Positions 1 to 7,030 of a stretch of DNA of 7,345 nucleotides are shown here, one piece after another. The stretch is from Nitrospiraceae bacterium UBA2166 (GTDB taxonomy: Bacteria > Nitrospirota > Nitrospiria > Nitrospirales > UBA2166): positions 1-7,345 of the forward strand of contig DCWI01000123.1 in assembly GCA_002328825.1 (NCBI GenBank). The letters run 5' to 3'. The position numbers and the translations under genes are program-made. Positions within the stretch are counted from its first letter, which is position 1. Each line of letters begins with the position of its first letter. The notes under the pieces were generated by a model, which was given only the letters and a program-made list of their open reading frames with translations, searched no databases and was not told the DNA's origin.

Positions 1-2677
1 TTTTTCCACTTCCACATGGGCAAGATTCATTACGGCCAACTTTAGCTCCTTCACGTCGAACTGTTTGAGCCTGAGATTCTGATTCTCCGCGACTGAGATG
101 CATGGGAGGAGAATGCGCAGCCTGAAGCATTGGTGGGGATTCTCCCTTTGCCACTTGCACGCGAAACAAGTGTTCCAACACTTCAGACTTAACGCGATGT
201 ATCATGTCAGCAAACATGTCAAACCCTTCTCGCTTATACTCTACCAAAGGATCTTTTTGGCCATACCCTCGAAGCCCAATACCCTCCTTCAAGTGATCCA
301 TGCTCAACAAATGGTCTTTCCATTGTGCATCAATGATGCGAAGCATCACCATTTTTTCTATTTGGCGAAAAATCTCTGACCCAATCATTTCCTCTTTCTG
401 CTGATATGCTTCTGTCGCCTGTTCAAGAATCTGCTCTCGAAGCGCATCTCGTCCTACGTCTCTGAGGCCAGCCGTAGCACTCCCCTCCTCCTTACGAATA
501 TCCATGGAGAATTGGCTCTGGCACGCATCCGCCAACCCATCAAGATCCCACGCTTCCTCATACTGTTCTTCATCACAATGAATCGCAAGAATGCCATCAA
601 CAAGCTCTTCAATTGAAGCTTTAATTTCTTCCGTTAGATCGTGCCCCTCAAGAATGAGGTGTCGACGTTCATAAATTACTTCTCGTTGCTTATTCATCAC
701 ATCGTCATATTCGAGTAGCTGTTTGCGAATATCAAAATGATGTGCTTCAACCTTCTTTTGAGCGTTCTCGATAGATCGCGTAATCATTTTATGCTCAATC
801 GGAATACCTTCTTCCATTCCAAGCTTTTCCATGATATTCGAAATGCGCTCAGATCCGAAAATGCGAAGAAGATCATCTTCTAATGAAAGATAGAATCGTG
901 ATGACCCACAATCTCCTTGTCTCCCAGTCCGTCCCCGCAATTGGTTATCAATGCGTCGACTTTCATGCCGTTCAGTCCCAATAATATGGAGCCCTCCAGC
1001 CGCCGTTACTTCTTGCTTCTCGCTGTCGCATTCGTCCTGTATCTGTCGAAGCCGGCTCTCCTGCTCAGTGGGGGAAAGATCAGGATATTGCGACATAACC
1101 TGCTTAAACAAGAACTCGGGATTTCCCCCTAAAAGAATATCCGTGCCGCGACCCGCCATGTTAGTTGCAATCGTCACTACACCTTTCCTGCCGGCCTGTG
1201 CGATAATTTCAGCCTCTTTTTCGTGAAACTTCGCATTAAGCACGAAATGTTTAGTTCCTTGTTTCTTGAGTAGTGCTGATATTTTTTCCGATTTTTCGAT
1301 GGAGATCGTTCCAACCAATGTCGGTTGTTGTCGGTGAACACAATCAAGGATATCTTCGACTATCGCCCCATATTTTTCTCTCTCTGTCCGATAAATGACA
1401 TCAGGAAAATCAACCCGAATCATGGGTTTATTGGTTGGAACAACCACAACATCAAGATTATAAATTTTCGCAAATTCTGCTGCCTCGGTATCTGCTGTTC
1501 CCGTCATGCCAGCAAGTTTGCTATACATTCGAAAATAGTTTTGGAAGGTGACCGCCGCAAGAGTTTGATTTTCATTGGCAATCTTGACTTTTTCCTTTGC
1601 TTCGACGGCCTGATGCAGGCCATCACTCCATCGACGTCCAGGCATCAGTCTTCCGGTAAACTCATCAACGATCGTAACCGCTCCATCGTTGACTACATAG
1701 TCCGTATCGCGATGGTAGAAAGTATGTGCACGCAATGCTTGAACAAGGTGATGAACAAGATTGATGTGGGCAAGATCGTAAAGATTGTCCACCCCAAGAA
1801 GACGTTCTGCCTTTGTGTTCCCCTCCTCAGTCAATGAGGCGGTCTTCGTCTTTTCCTCAATCGTATAGTCTTCGTTGGGTTTAAGATGTGGAATAATTTT
1901 ATCCAGCCGATAGTACAAATCAGTTGATTCTTCGGTTGGCCCTGAAATGATCAGCGGTGTCCTCGATTCATCGATCAAGATGCTATCCACTTCATCAACG
2001 ATCGCAAAATGTGGTGTAGGTTGACTTCGCTGCGACACGTCGACCACCATATTGTTACGTAAATAGTCAAACCCATATTCATTATTTGTCCCGTACGTAA
2101 TGTCAGCCTGATAGGCTTCTGTACGGCTCACCGGCCTCAGTGACTGTAATCGCAAATCAGTCGATTCGTAGGAAGGATCAAACAGAAAGGACGATTCGTG
2201 CTGAATAACGCCAAGAGAAAGACCCAGCGCGGAGTAGAGCGTACCCATCCATTGCGCATCTCGTTTTGCCAAATAATCATTCACTGTGACAAGATGAGCT
2301 CCCTGCCCTATGAGAGCATTGAGATAAAGCGGGAGAGTCGCAACTAGCGTTTTCCCTTCACCAGTCTTCATCTCTGCAATTTTTCCTTCATGGAGCACAA
2401 TCCCGCCCAATACTTGGGAATCAAAATGCCGCATACCTAGTGTACGCTTTGACGCTTCTCGCGCTACCGCAAAAGCATCAGGTAAGATGTCATCCAGCCC
2501 TTCCCCTTGGGACAAGCGACTCTTAAACTCCGCTGTTTTGGCTTGGAGCGCGTCATCACTAAGACCCAACACTTGCTCTTCAAGCGACGCAATGTGCATA
2601 ACACGAGGCCAAAGCCGTTGGAGTTCACGATCGTTCTTGCTTCCAAAAATCCGATTGAGTAGAGAAGTAATCGTCAT
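1..2677 (-). CDS. secA: Preprotein translocase ATPase SecA (3' end cut by window edge)
   Basis: SecA is the ATP-driven motor that pushes unfolded preproteins through the SecYEG channel at the inner membrane. The frame is open from ATG at 2677-2675 to base 1, giving 892 full codons (E. coli SecA has 901), so only the last few codons and the stop are missing. Visible motifs in order: Walker A MKTGEGKT (about 103-110), TYGTNNEYGFDYLR (194-207), Walker B/DEVD (228-231) followed by SILIDESRTPLIISGP, VTFQNYFRMYSKLAGMTGTA in the preprotein-binding region (377-396), MAGRGTDI (507-514) and QLRGRTGRQGD (579-589) of the second nucleotide-binding domain, the helical scaffold around WKDHLLSMDHLKEGIGLRGY (786-805), and a SEC-C zinc motif beginning VGRNESCPCGSGK (880-892, Cys886 and Cys888). 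The remaining zinc ligands lie off the window. The start is supported by a ribosome binding site 7 nt upstream. The linker after GVIQH (about 158-188) is longer than in E. coli. Reading-frame arithmetic at several motifs shows no frameshift. Confidence 0.98.
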   Translation of the reverse strand, partial: MTITSLLNRIFGSKNDRELQRLWPRVMHIASLEEQVLGLSDDALQAKTAEFKSRLSQGEGLDDILPDAFAVAREASKRTLGMRHFDSQVLGGIVLHEGKIAEMKTGEGKTLVATLPLYLNALIGQGAHLVTVNDYLAKRDAQWMGTLYSALGLSLGVIQHESSFLFDPSYESTDLRLQSLRPVSRTEAYQADITYGTNNEYGFDYLRNNMVVDVSQRSQPTPHFAIVDEVDSILIDESRTPLIISGPTEESTDLYYRLDKIIPHLKPNEDYTIEEKTKTASLTEEGNTKAERLLGVDNLYDLAHINLVHHLVQALRAHTFYHRDTDYVVNDGAVTIVDEFTGRLMPGRRWSDGLHQAVEAKEKVKIANENQTLAAVTFQNYFRMYSKLAGMTGTADTEAAEFAKIYNLDVVVVPTNKPMIRVDFPDVIYRTEREKYGAIVEDILDCVHRQQPTLVGTISIEKSEKISALLKKQGTKHFVLNAKFHEKEAEIIAQAGRKGVVTIATNMAGRGTDILLGGNPEFLFKQVMSQYPDLSPTEQESRLRQIQDECDSEKQEVTAAGGLHIIGTERHESRRIDNQLRGRTGRQGDCGSSRFYLSLEDDLLRIFGSERISNIMEKLGMEEGIPIEHKMITRSIENAQKKVEAHHFDIRKQLLEYDDVMNKQREVIYERRHLILEGHDLTEEIKASIEELVDGILAIHCDEEQYEEAWDLDGLADACQSQFSMDIRKEEGSATAGLRDVGRDALREQILEQATEAYQQKEEMIGSEIFRQIEKMVMLRIIDAQWKDHLLSMDHLKEGIGLRGYGQKDPLVEYKREGFDMFADMIHRVKSEVLEHLFRVQVAKGESPPMLQAAHSPPMHLSRGESESQAQTVRREGAKVGRNESCPCGSGK

Positions 2678-2684
2678 CACTATA

Positions 2685-2690
2685 TCCTTT
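2685..2690 (-). promoter_or_regulatory. Ribosome binding site of secA
   Basis: On the minus strand AAAGGA occupies 2690-2685 and is followed by a 7-nt spacer (TATAGTG) before the ATG. This is a good Shine-Dalgarno match at good spacing, and it fixes the secA start at 2677. Confidence 0.75.
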
Positions 2691-2700
2691 GTCACAACAC

Positions 2701-2710
2701 AATTATCATA
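2701..2710 (-). promoter_or_regulatory. Weak -10 promoter candidate upstream of secA
   Basis: The minus strand reads TATGATAATT here, 24 nt or more upstream of the secA ATG, which resembles a sigma-70 -10 element (TATGAT). No good -35 hexamer is visible at 16-18 nt, where the sequence is CAACTC or TCAACT. A promoter is expected somewhere in this 291-nt gap, but this particular call rests on one hexamer in an A/T-rich stretch. secA could equally be transcribed by read-through from the phosphomutase gene, because I see no convincing terminator between them. Confidence 0.25.
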
Positions 2711-2731
2711 CAGTATCCTAAAATAGAGAGT

Positions 2732-2763
2732 TGAATTGTGCACGCGTCAGAAAACACAATTCA
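2732..2763. repeat. 9-bp inverted repeat in the secA leader
   Basis: TGAATTGTG at 2732-2740 and CACAATTCA at 2755-2763 are perfect 9-bp inverted arms around a 14-nt spacer. The pair lies 55-86 nt upstream of the secA start and just upstream of the -10 candidate, which would suit an operator. As RNA it could form an A/U-rich hairpin, but no U-tract follows, so it is not a terminator. An inverted repeat of this size is not very rare by chance in a window this long. The rest of the 2678-2968 gap holds no recognisable gene on either strand apart from a doubtful 50-codon minus-strand ORF. Confidence 0.4.
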
Positions 2764-2968
2764 TTTAAAAACACAACAAACGATTTTCCATTCTGATGTA
2801 AGCCATCACCCGCACACACGTGCAACGGCTCTGATTCTACACCCCAATTTCTCACAACCATACCCTTCATACCTCTATCACATGGTAGCAAGTAGCCCTA
2901 TATGTGGACCTGATGAAAATCTCCTATCCAATAGAGTTGATTCGAGTTTGACTGGGATAGTCCAGTTA

Positions 2969-5158
2969 TTACATTGCCCATTTACGTAAATCCTGATACA
3001 GGGCAATTGAACCCAGCTCATCTGACCACTCATTACACAAATAAGCTACTGGGACCTTCAATGCTAATAACGAATCAGTTCCCGGAATAAGATCTGACAC
3101 CTCCTCTTCAAGCCATGCATGCAACTCATTCAAATGGGTAAAACTCCCACCTAAAAGCCTCTCACGTAATTTCGGAACCGTCTTCTGCTCAAATACGCAC
3201 TTGCGATCCACATCAATAATATCGGGCAAAAGCAACCCAACCTGACCAATAGACACACCAACCAGACTTAGCAACTCGGCATACAGCAAGAATGCAATTG
3301 AATTGGCCTTTTCATGAAGTTCGTTTAACAACCCCATACCACGTGCAAACGAGGGTTCACTTCCTGGTAATAGCTGACAATAAAACTTTAGCTTCGGCTC
3401 TGTGCCGGACGGACGGACTGTGATGACATACTGGTCAGTACAGATTTGAACAACATTTCTAGGCAACTTATCAGATTCGCTTACAAATGGCCCAAAGACT
3501 CTCTCATCCCAAAAATCGATTACCTTTCTCACAACATGACCGGCAAGAACCTCAGGAGGTTTGCCCCGCAAAGAAGCCATAATGCGATCCTTTCTCAAGA
3601 CACCATCTACCCCAACCATCATGATTGAACGACTGACATCAGCGTAACCACCAAGTTGCTCCAAGAGATGAAGGTAATAGTCTAGAATCGTCTTACCTTC
3701 ACGTCGCAAACGCTGATACAGAATAGCAAGGTACATACACGCCGGAGTAGCATCCTTCTCGCGAATGGCAGGAAGGATCATAATCCCATGGCTTTCCTCA
3801 GCAGCCATAACAAGTTGATCGGAAGAACACGTCACATGGCGATAGGAGCCATCACGATCAAGAGTATTCAAAACATCAGCCACGTATTTAAAGCCAACCA
3901 ATAGATCGTCAACGATCCATGACTCACCCACTCGCGCAACGATCACGTCAAGCATCTTAGTCGTCACAAGCGTCTTAATCACAAGCCCTTTACGCTGAGG
4001 TCCTTGAGGGTCAAGCATCAGAAAATAACACAACACCGCGGCAATTTTATTCCCATCAAAGTGATACCACGAGCCATCACGAAGCTTGACCTCCAAACCA
4101 ACGCGATCGGCATCAGGATCACTCGACAAAACAATCCCCACACTTTTAGAGTCAGCAAATGCACGAGCAGGTTCCGTCGCCTGAAATACCTCCGGGTTAG
4201 GTGTTTTGAACGGAATCACCGAAAACATCCCGTCAGGCCCTTGATTTGGTGGTATCAAAAATGGCAACTCGGCCTGTTCGAACACATCACCAACAGTGGT
4301 CAACCCACAACCACACAAGGGGGTATAGACAACAGAAGCAGTCGGTTGAGGAAGATGGATTTCGTCGTGCAAGGCCACGTACATCTTTACATAATCTCGA
4401 TGGAGTGCCTCAGAGATACCCACCACCATGCCTTGTTGAAGTGCCTGATCAAATGGAGTTGAAAGAACATTGATCGCCTGTTCCATCGAATCCGCTAACT
4501 GTTGATCATGGGGAGCCACAGGTTGACTTCCATACTGGTCATACACCTTGATCCCATTGTCATCAGGAGGATTATGAGACGCCGAAATGTTAATCCCACC
4601 CACAGCGTGGAGACGACCAATCAAGTATGACAACTCCGGAGTTGTCATACCAGCATGGTCAGTAAACGGCGAAGGCAAATAACATTTAATCCCATTACCA
4701 ACATAGATCTCGCATGCGAGTTTTGCAAAAGCTCGAGAGGAGACGCCTAAAAGTGGATGTGAGTTTCCTAAAAATTCGTAGATACCAGAAATATCGTGAA
4801 AAACTCGCACATCATGTGCGATCACGACCACCATGTCGCGACGACAAGGATTGGCATTTCGTAGATACTGGCAATGGCCTTGCACAGTCATCGCCACAGT
4901 CGTACGATTAAGCCGGTTCAGACCATATCCAACGCGCCCTCTTCTCCCTCCCGTCCCAAACGGAAGCACTTGCCGAAACGCGTCAAAGAGTAAATCGACA
5001 TGTTGTTCTTCCAAATGCTGTAGAATGATTTCCGGACATCCGTAGGGCATCTTCCCGGAGATCCATGAACGAACTCTCGCTGCAACTTGCCATCCTGACT
5101 CGGCATATCGCTCCACCAAGAGTTTGGAAATTCTCGTCATGGCGGAAGAATCAGTCAT
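2969..5158 (-). CDS. Alpha-D-phosphohexomutase (phosphoglucomutase/phosphomannomutase family) with C-terminal extension
   Basis: The 729-residue product belongs to the alpha-D-phosphohexomutase superfamily, cytosolic enzymes that interconvert sugar 1- and 6-phosphates through a phosphoserine and glucose-1,6-bisphosphate. Visible hallmarks: PFGTGGRRGRVG (66-77, domain 1), the active-site loop SASHNPPDDNG (192-202) with Ser194 as the predicted phosphoserine, the magnesium loop DPDADR (347-352), the sugar-specificity loop EESHG (454-458), and the phosphate-binding loop RPSGTEPKLKFY (582-593). Bacterial relatives usually end soon after that loop (about 550-600 residues). Here roughly 100 more residues follow, with no recognised domain. 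The start ATG at 5158 is preceded by a weak GAGAG six nt upstream, and the next Met (residue 7) has no site. The gene may be co-transcribed with the small ORF that overlaps its start, and with secA 291 nt downstream. Glucose-1-phosphate versus mannose-1-phosphate specificity cannot be settled from sequence. The nearby sugar-nucleotide genes suggest precursor supply for a surface glycan. Confidence 0.93.
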   Translation of the reverse strand: MTDSSAMTRISKLLVERYAESGWQVAARVRSWISGKMPYGCPEIILQHLEEQHVDLLFDAFRQVLPFGTGGRRGRVGYGLNRLNRTTVAMTVQGHCQYLRNANPCRRDMVVVIAHDVRVFHDISGIYEFLGNSHPLLGVSSRAFAKLACEIYVGNGIKCYLPSPFTDHAGMTTPELSYLIGRLHAVGGINISASHNPPDDNGIKVYDQYGSQPVAPHDQQLADSMEQAINVLSTPFDQALQQGMVVGISEALHRDYVKMYVALHDEIHLPQPTASVVYTPLCGCGLTTVGDVFEQAELPFLIPPNQGPDGMFSVIPFKTPNPEVFQATEPARAFADSKSVGIVLSSDPDADRVGLEVKLRDGSWYHFDGNKIAAVLCYFLMLDPQGPQRKGLVIKTLVTTKMLDVIVARVGESWIVDDLLVGFKYVADVLNTLDRDGSYRHVTCSSDQLVMAAEESHGIMILPAIREKDATPACMYLAILYQRLRREGKTILDYYLHLLEQLGGYADVSRSIMMVGVDGVLRKDRIMASLRGKPPEVLAGHVVRKVIDFWDERVFGPFVSESDKLPRNVVQICTDQYVITVRPSGTEPKLKFYCQLLPGSEPSFARGMGLLNELHEKANSIAFLLYAELLSLVGVSIGQVGLLLPDIIDVDRKCVFEQKTVPKLRERLLGGSFTHLNELHAWLEEEVSDLIPGTDSLLALKVPVAYLCNEWSDELGSIALYQDLRKWAM
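4625..4650. repeat. Perfect 26-bp palindrome inside the phosphomutase gene
   Basis: The half-site GTATGACAACTCC (4625-4637) is followed immediately by its exact reverse complement (4638-4650), with no spacer and a TCCGGA core. It breaks at the next pair (A4624, C4651). On the coding (minus) strand it spans the codons for GMTTPELSY, about residues 170-178, in front of the active-site loop. The amino acids look normal for the family, so the symmetry depends on codon choice. It could be a protein-binding site, an mRNA hairpin or chance. Confidence 0.9.
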
Positions 5159-5333
5159 GAATTTCTCTCAAGTGTTCAATGTTTGGCTTCAGGATATTTC
5201 CACGTATGTACCCTACGCTACCCATATGATACTGTAATACAGACAAATCATATGAAACGATACCTTCTGGTTCGCGCTGATAGACAATATCACACAGATA
5301 CCTAGAACATGCCACAACATATTCTTCGTTCAT
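5151..5333 (-). CDS. Possible small ORF of unknown function overlapping the phosphomutase start
   Basis: From ATG at 5333 this frame encodes 60 residues beginning MNEEYVVACSRYLCDIVYQR and ending HLREIHD. An alternative ATG at 5354 would give 67 residues. I do not recognise the protein. It shows no signal peptide, membrane segment or cysteine motif, only a mixed charged and hydrophobic composition that looks protein-like. The stop (TGA, 5153-5151) overlaps the phosphomutase ATG in ATGACTGA, an 8-nt overlap typical of translational coupling. Against it: the Shine-Dalgarno is poor (GGCGAG very close to the 5333 ATG), the ORF is short, and it fills the divergent gap where the promoters for both neighbouring genes would be expected. 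It may simply be an open frame in an intergenic region. Confidence 0.3.
   Translation of the reverse strand: MNEEYVVACSRYLCDIVYQREPEGIVSYDLSVLQYHMGSVGYIRGNILKPNIEHLREIHD
5223..5254. promoter_or_regulatory. Nested inverted repeats in the divergent phosphomutase/dehydrogenase gap
   Basis: CATATGAT (5223-5230) and ATCATATG (5247-5254) are perfect 8-bp inverted arms around 16 nt. Inside them, CTGTA-A-TACAG (5232-5242) is a second perfect inverted repeat with almost the same centre. The cluster lies between two divergent sugar-metabolism genes, 65 bp from one start and about 105 bp from the other, where an operator would be expected. The 5159-5358 gap shows no confident promoter pair. This is inference from position and symmetry; no regulator is known. 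Confidence 0.35.
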
Positions 5334-5358
5334 CACTCGCCGTGGAAACCTCATAACA

Positions 5359-6663
5359 GTGGATAATCTTTTATCAAAAATTGAGACCAAAACAGCTAAA
5401 GTTGCCGTGATAGGGCTGGGGTATGTAGGCCTGCCATTAGCAGTAGATTTTGCCATAGCAGGTTTTCACGTAGTTGGAATTGACAAGAACCAGGCTCGCG
5501 CTGATGCCACTAACAACGGACAAAATTACATCCGAGACGTTTCCGAGACCGACCTGAAAACTGTTACCAAAAACGGTCTTCTGAATGGCACAACCAGCTT
5601 CTCCGTACTTCAAGAGACTGATGCTATCTTCATTTGTGTTCCTACTCCACTCAGCAAGACAAAAGATCCTGATGTTTCACTCATCCTACACGCCACAGAT
5701 TCAATTCATCAACATTTGCATTCCAACCAACTAATATGTCTAGAAAGCACCACATATCCAGGAACCACACGAGAACTTATCCTGCCACGACTCAGAGAAA
5801 CTGGACTCAAAGTGGGAAAAGATTTTTCCCTGGCCTTTTCCCCTGAACGAATTGATCCAGGAAACTCACACTTCAAGCTTAAGAACACCCCAAAAGTTAT
5901 TGGAGGAATAACATCTACATGCCTTAACTTGTCTCAAAAACTTTACGAAAACATTGTTGACCAGGTTGTTCCTGTTTCGTCAACTGAAGCTGCAGAAATG
6001 GTCAAACTCCTTGAAAACACATTTCGTAGCGTCAATATCGGCTTGGTAAACGAAATGGCAATCATGGCACAGAAACTCGGACTTGATGTGTGGGAAATAA
6101 TCCATGCTGCATCTACCAAGCCGTATGGCTTTATGCCGTTCTATCCTGGACCAGGACTGGGTGGCCATTGCATCCCCGTCGACCCCCACTACTTGGCATG
6201 GAAGCTCAAAACCTTAAATTACAAAGCACGATTTATCGAAATGGCAGGTGAAATCAACGCGGCAATGCCTCACCATGTTGTTGATCTCATCGCAAGAGGG
6301 TTGAATCGGATTAAGAAGAGCGTGAATGGATCAAATATCCTCGTCATTGGCGTATCATACAAAAAAGATATTGCAGATATCAGAGAATCCCCGGCGTTGG
6401 ATATCATCTCCATTTTGCAAGCCCGAGAAGCAGTAATCTCATGGAATGACCCGTATATCGACGACTATCCCACTACACCTCTTCCGCGATTCGTCAAAGA
6501 CCTTACCCCGTCTTCACTAAGTGCTGCTGATTGTGTTGTTATCGTTACTGATCATTCGAGTTATGACTGGAACTTTATTGTTGAAAACTCATCATTAATT
6601 GTTGATACAAGAAATGCCACGAAGAACGTACAGTGTCCTCAAGGTCGAGTCCTGAAACTGTAA
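5359..6663 (+). CDS. Nucleotide-sugar dehydrogenase, WbpA-type UDP-N-acetyl-D-glucosamine 6-dehydrogenase
   Basis: This 434-residue cytosolic enzyme belongs to the UDP-glucose/GDP-mannose dehydrogenase family, which oxidises C6 of a nucleotide sugar to a carboxylate with two NAD+. Visible motifs: Rossmann loop GLGYVGLPLA (19-28), VPTPLSKTKDPDVS (94-107), STTYPGTTREL (130-140), FSPERIDPGN (160-169), the central-domain KLLENTFRSVNIGLVNE (216-232), PGPGLGGHCIPVDP (263-276) with predicted catalytic Cys271, and GVSYKKDIADIRESPA (331-346) of the C-terminal NDP-sugar binding domain. The FSPER.DPGN and VPTPL..T.DPD signatures are those of the WbpA/UDP-GlcNAc subgroup, whereas UDP-glucose dehydrogenases usually have SPEFLREG. 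The length matches WbpA (about 436). The start is GTG at 5359. It is the only ATG, GTG or TTG in frame after the upstream stop at 5281, with only a weak GGAA 11 nt before it. The likely product is UDP-N-acetyl-hexosaminuronate for surface polysaccharide. UDP-glucose or UDP-GalNAc as substrate cannot be excluded. The gene is divergent from the phosphomutase and convergent with cutA. Confidence 0.93.
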   Translation: MDNLLSKIETKTAKVAVIGLGYVGLPLAVDFAIAGFHVVGIDKNQARADATNNGQNYIRDVSETDLKTVTKNGLLNGTTSFSVLQETDAIFICVPTPLSKTKDPDVSLILHATDSIHQHLHSNQLICLESTTYPGTTRELILPRLRETGLKVGKDFSLAFSPERIDPGNSHFKLKNTPKVIGGITSTCLNLSQKLYENIVDQVVPVSSTEAAEMVKLLENTFRSVNIGLVNEMAIMAQKLGLDVWEIIHAASTKPYGFMPFYPGPGLGGHCIPVDPHYLAWKLKTLNYKARFIEMAGEINAAMPHHVVDLIARGLNRIKKSVNGSNILVIGVSYKKDIADIRESPALDIISILQAREAVISWNDPYIDDYPTTPLPRFVKDLTPSSLSAADCVVIVTDHSSYDWNFIVENSSLIVDTRNATKNVQCPQGRVLKL

Positions 6664-6700
6664 CCGCTCTAAAACACACCACAAGCCAGTAAGCTATGCC

Positions 6701-7030
6701 CTACATCTCGTTCGTCACTTTGTGTATCCAAGATAGATACTCGCGCGATCCTTTCAAAATTGGTATGGCTATGATTTCAGGGATAGAATAGCTATGATGC
6801 TCCTTGATAAGCTTTTCAACATCATCAAACCTTTCTAACGTCGACTTCATCAGCAAAAGTGTTTCGTCTTCAGTTACAGTTGAACCTTCCCATAAAAAAA
6901 TAGACGTGAGGCGTGGAATAATGTTTACACAGGCAACAAGCCGATTGTCGACCAGCAACTTTCCGAGACTTTCAGCTTCAACGCACGTCGATGCGGTTGA
7001 GAAAATAAGAATCTCAGGTTCAGTGGTCAC
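6701..7030 (-). CDS. cutA: CutA1-like divalent cation tolerance protein
   Basis: CutA is a small, very stable trimeric protein with a ferredoxin-like fold. It is linked to divalent metal (copper) tolerance in E. coli, but its biochemical role is unsettled. From GTG at 7030 the product has 109 residues, the usual size. Family landmarks are ILIFSTAS at the first strand, LGKLLVDNRLVACVNIIPRLTSIFLWEG (about 22-49), DETLLLMKST (55-64), the HHSYSIPEIIAIPI stretch (78-91) that matches the family's H.Y..PEI..P, and YLSWI (98-102). I prefer the GTG at 7030: AGAAGG sits 6 nt upstream of it, it makes a GTGA overlap with the upstream epimerase stop, and the N-terminus then matches the short family N-terminus. 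The ATG at 7048 (115 residues) would add six residues and has no clear ribosome binding site. Co-transcription with the epimerase is likely. The gene ends 37 nt from the convergent dehydrogenase, with no evident terminator between them. Confidence 0.93.
   Translation of the reverse strand: MTTEPEILIFSTASTCVEAESLGKLLVDNRLVACVNIIPRLTSIFLWEGSTVTEDETLLLMKSTLERFDDVEKLIKEHHSYSIPEIIAIPILKGSREYLSWIHKVTNEM

Noticed and set aside
1325..1837. Plus-strand open frame of 170 codons
   Set aside because: It is antisense to the well-conserved secA frame, shows no recognisable protein features, and is a shadow of secA codon structure.
2923..2968. Possible terminator just after the phosphomutase stop (ACTGG/CCAGT hairpin, and CTATCC/GGATAG)
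   Set aside because: The stems are only 5-6 bp, one has a long loop, and no T-tract follows on the minus strand.
2738..2989. Plus-strand open frame of 83 codons across the secA leader
   Set aside because: It has no ribosome binding site, is rich in His/Thr/Pro from A/C-rich sequence, and runs into the phosphomutase 3' end on the opposite strand.
3406..3418. Tandem GGAC repeat
   Set aside because: It is the coding sequence of the conserved V-R-P-S phosphate-binding loop and only about three units long.
4004..4462. Plus-strand open frame of 152 codons
   Set aside because: It is antisense to the conserved catalytic region of the phosphomutase, with basic low-information composition; a shadow frame.
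4806..4822. Second palindrome in the phosphomutase gene: TCGCACAT-C-ATGTGCGA
   Set aside because: Eight-bp arms with a short spacer are expected by chance in a window of this length, and the codons (IAHDVR) explain the sequence.
5814..5830. GGGAAAA-GAT-TTTTCCC hairpin resembling a terminator
   Set aside because: It lies in the middle of the dehydrogenase coding region and encodes normal family residues (VGKDFSL).
6664..6700. Shared bidirectional terminator between the convergent dehydrogenase and cutA genes
   Set aside because: The 37-nt gap contains no stem with a flanking T or A tract that I can find.
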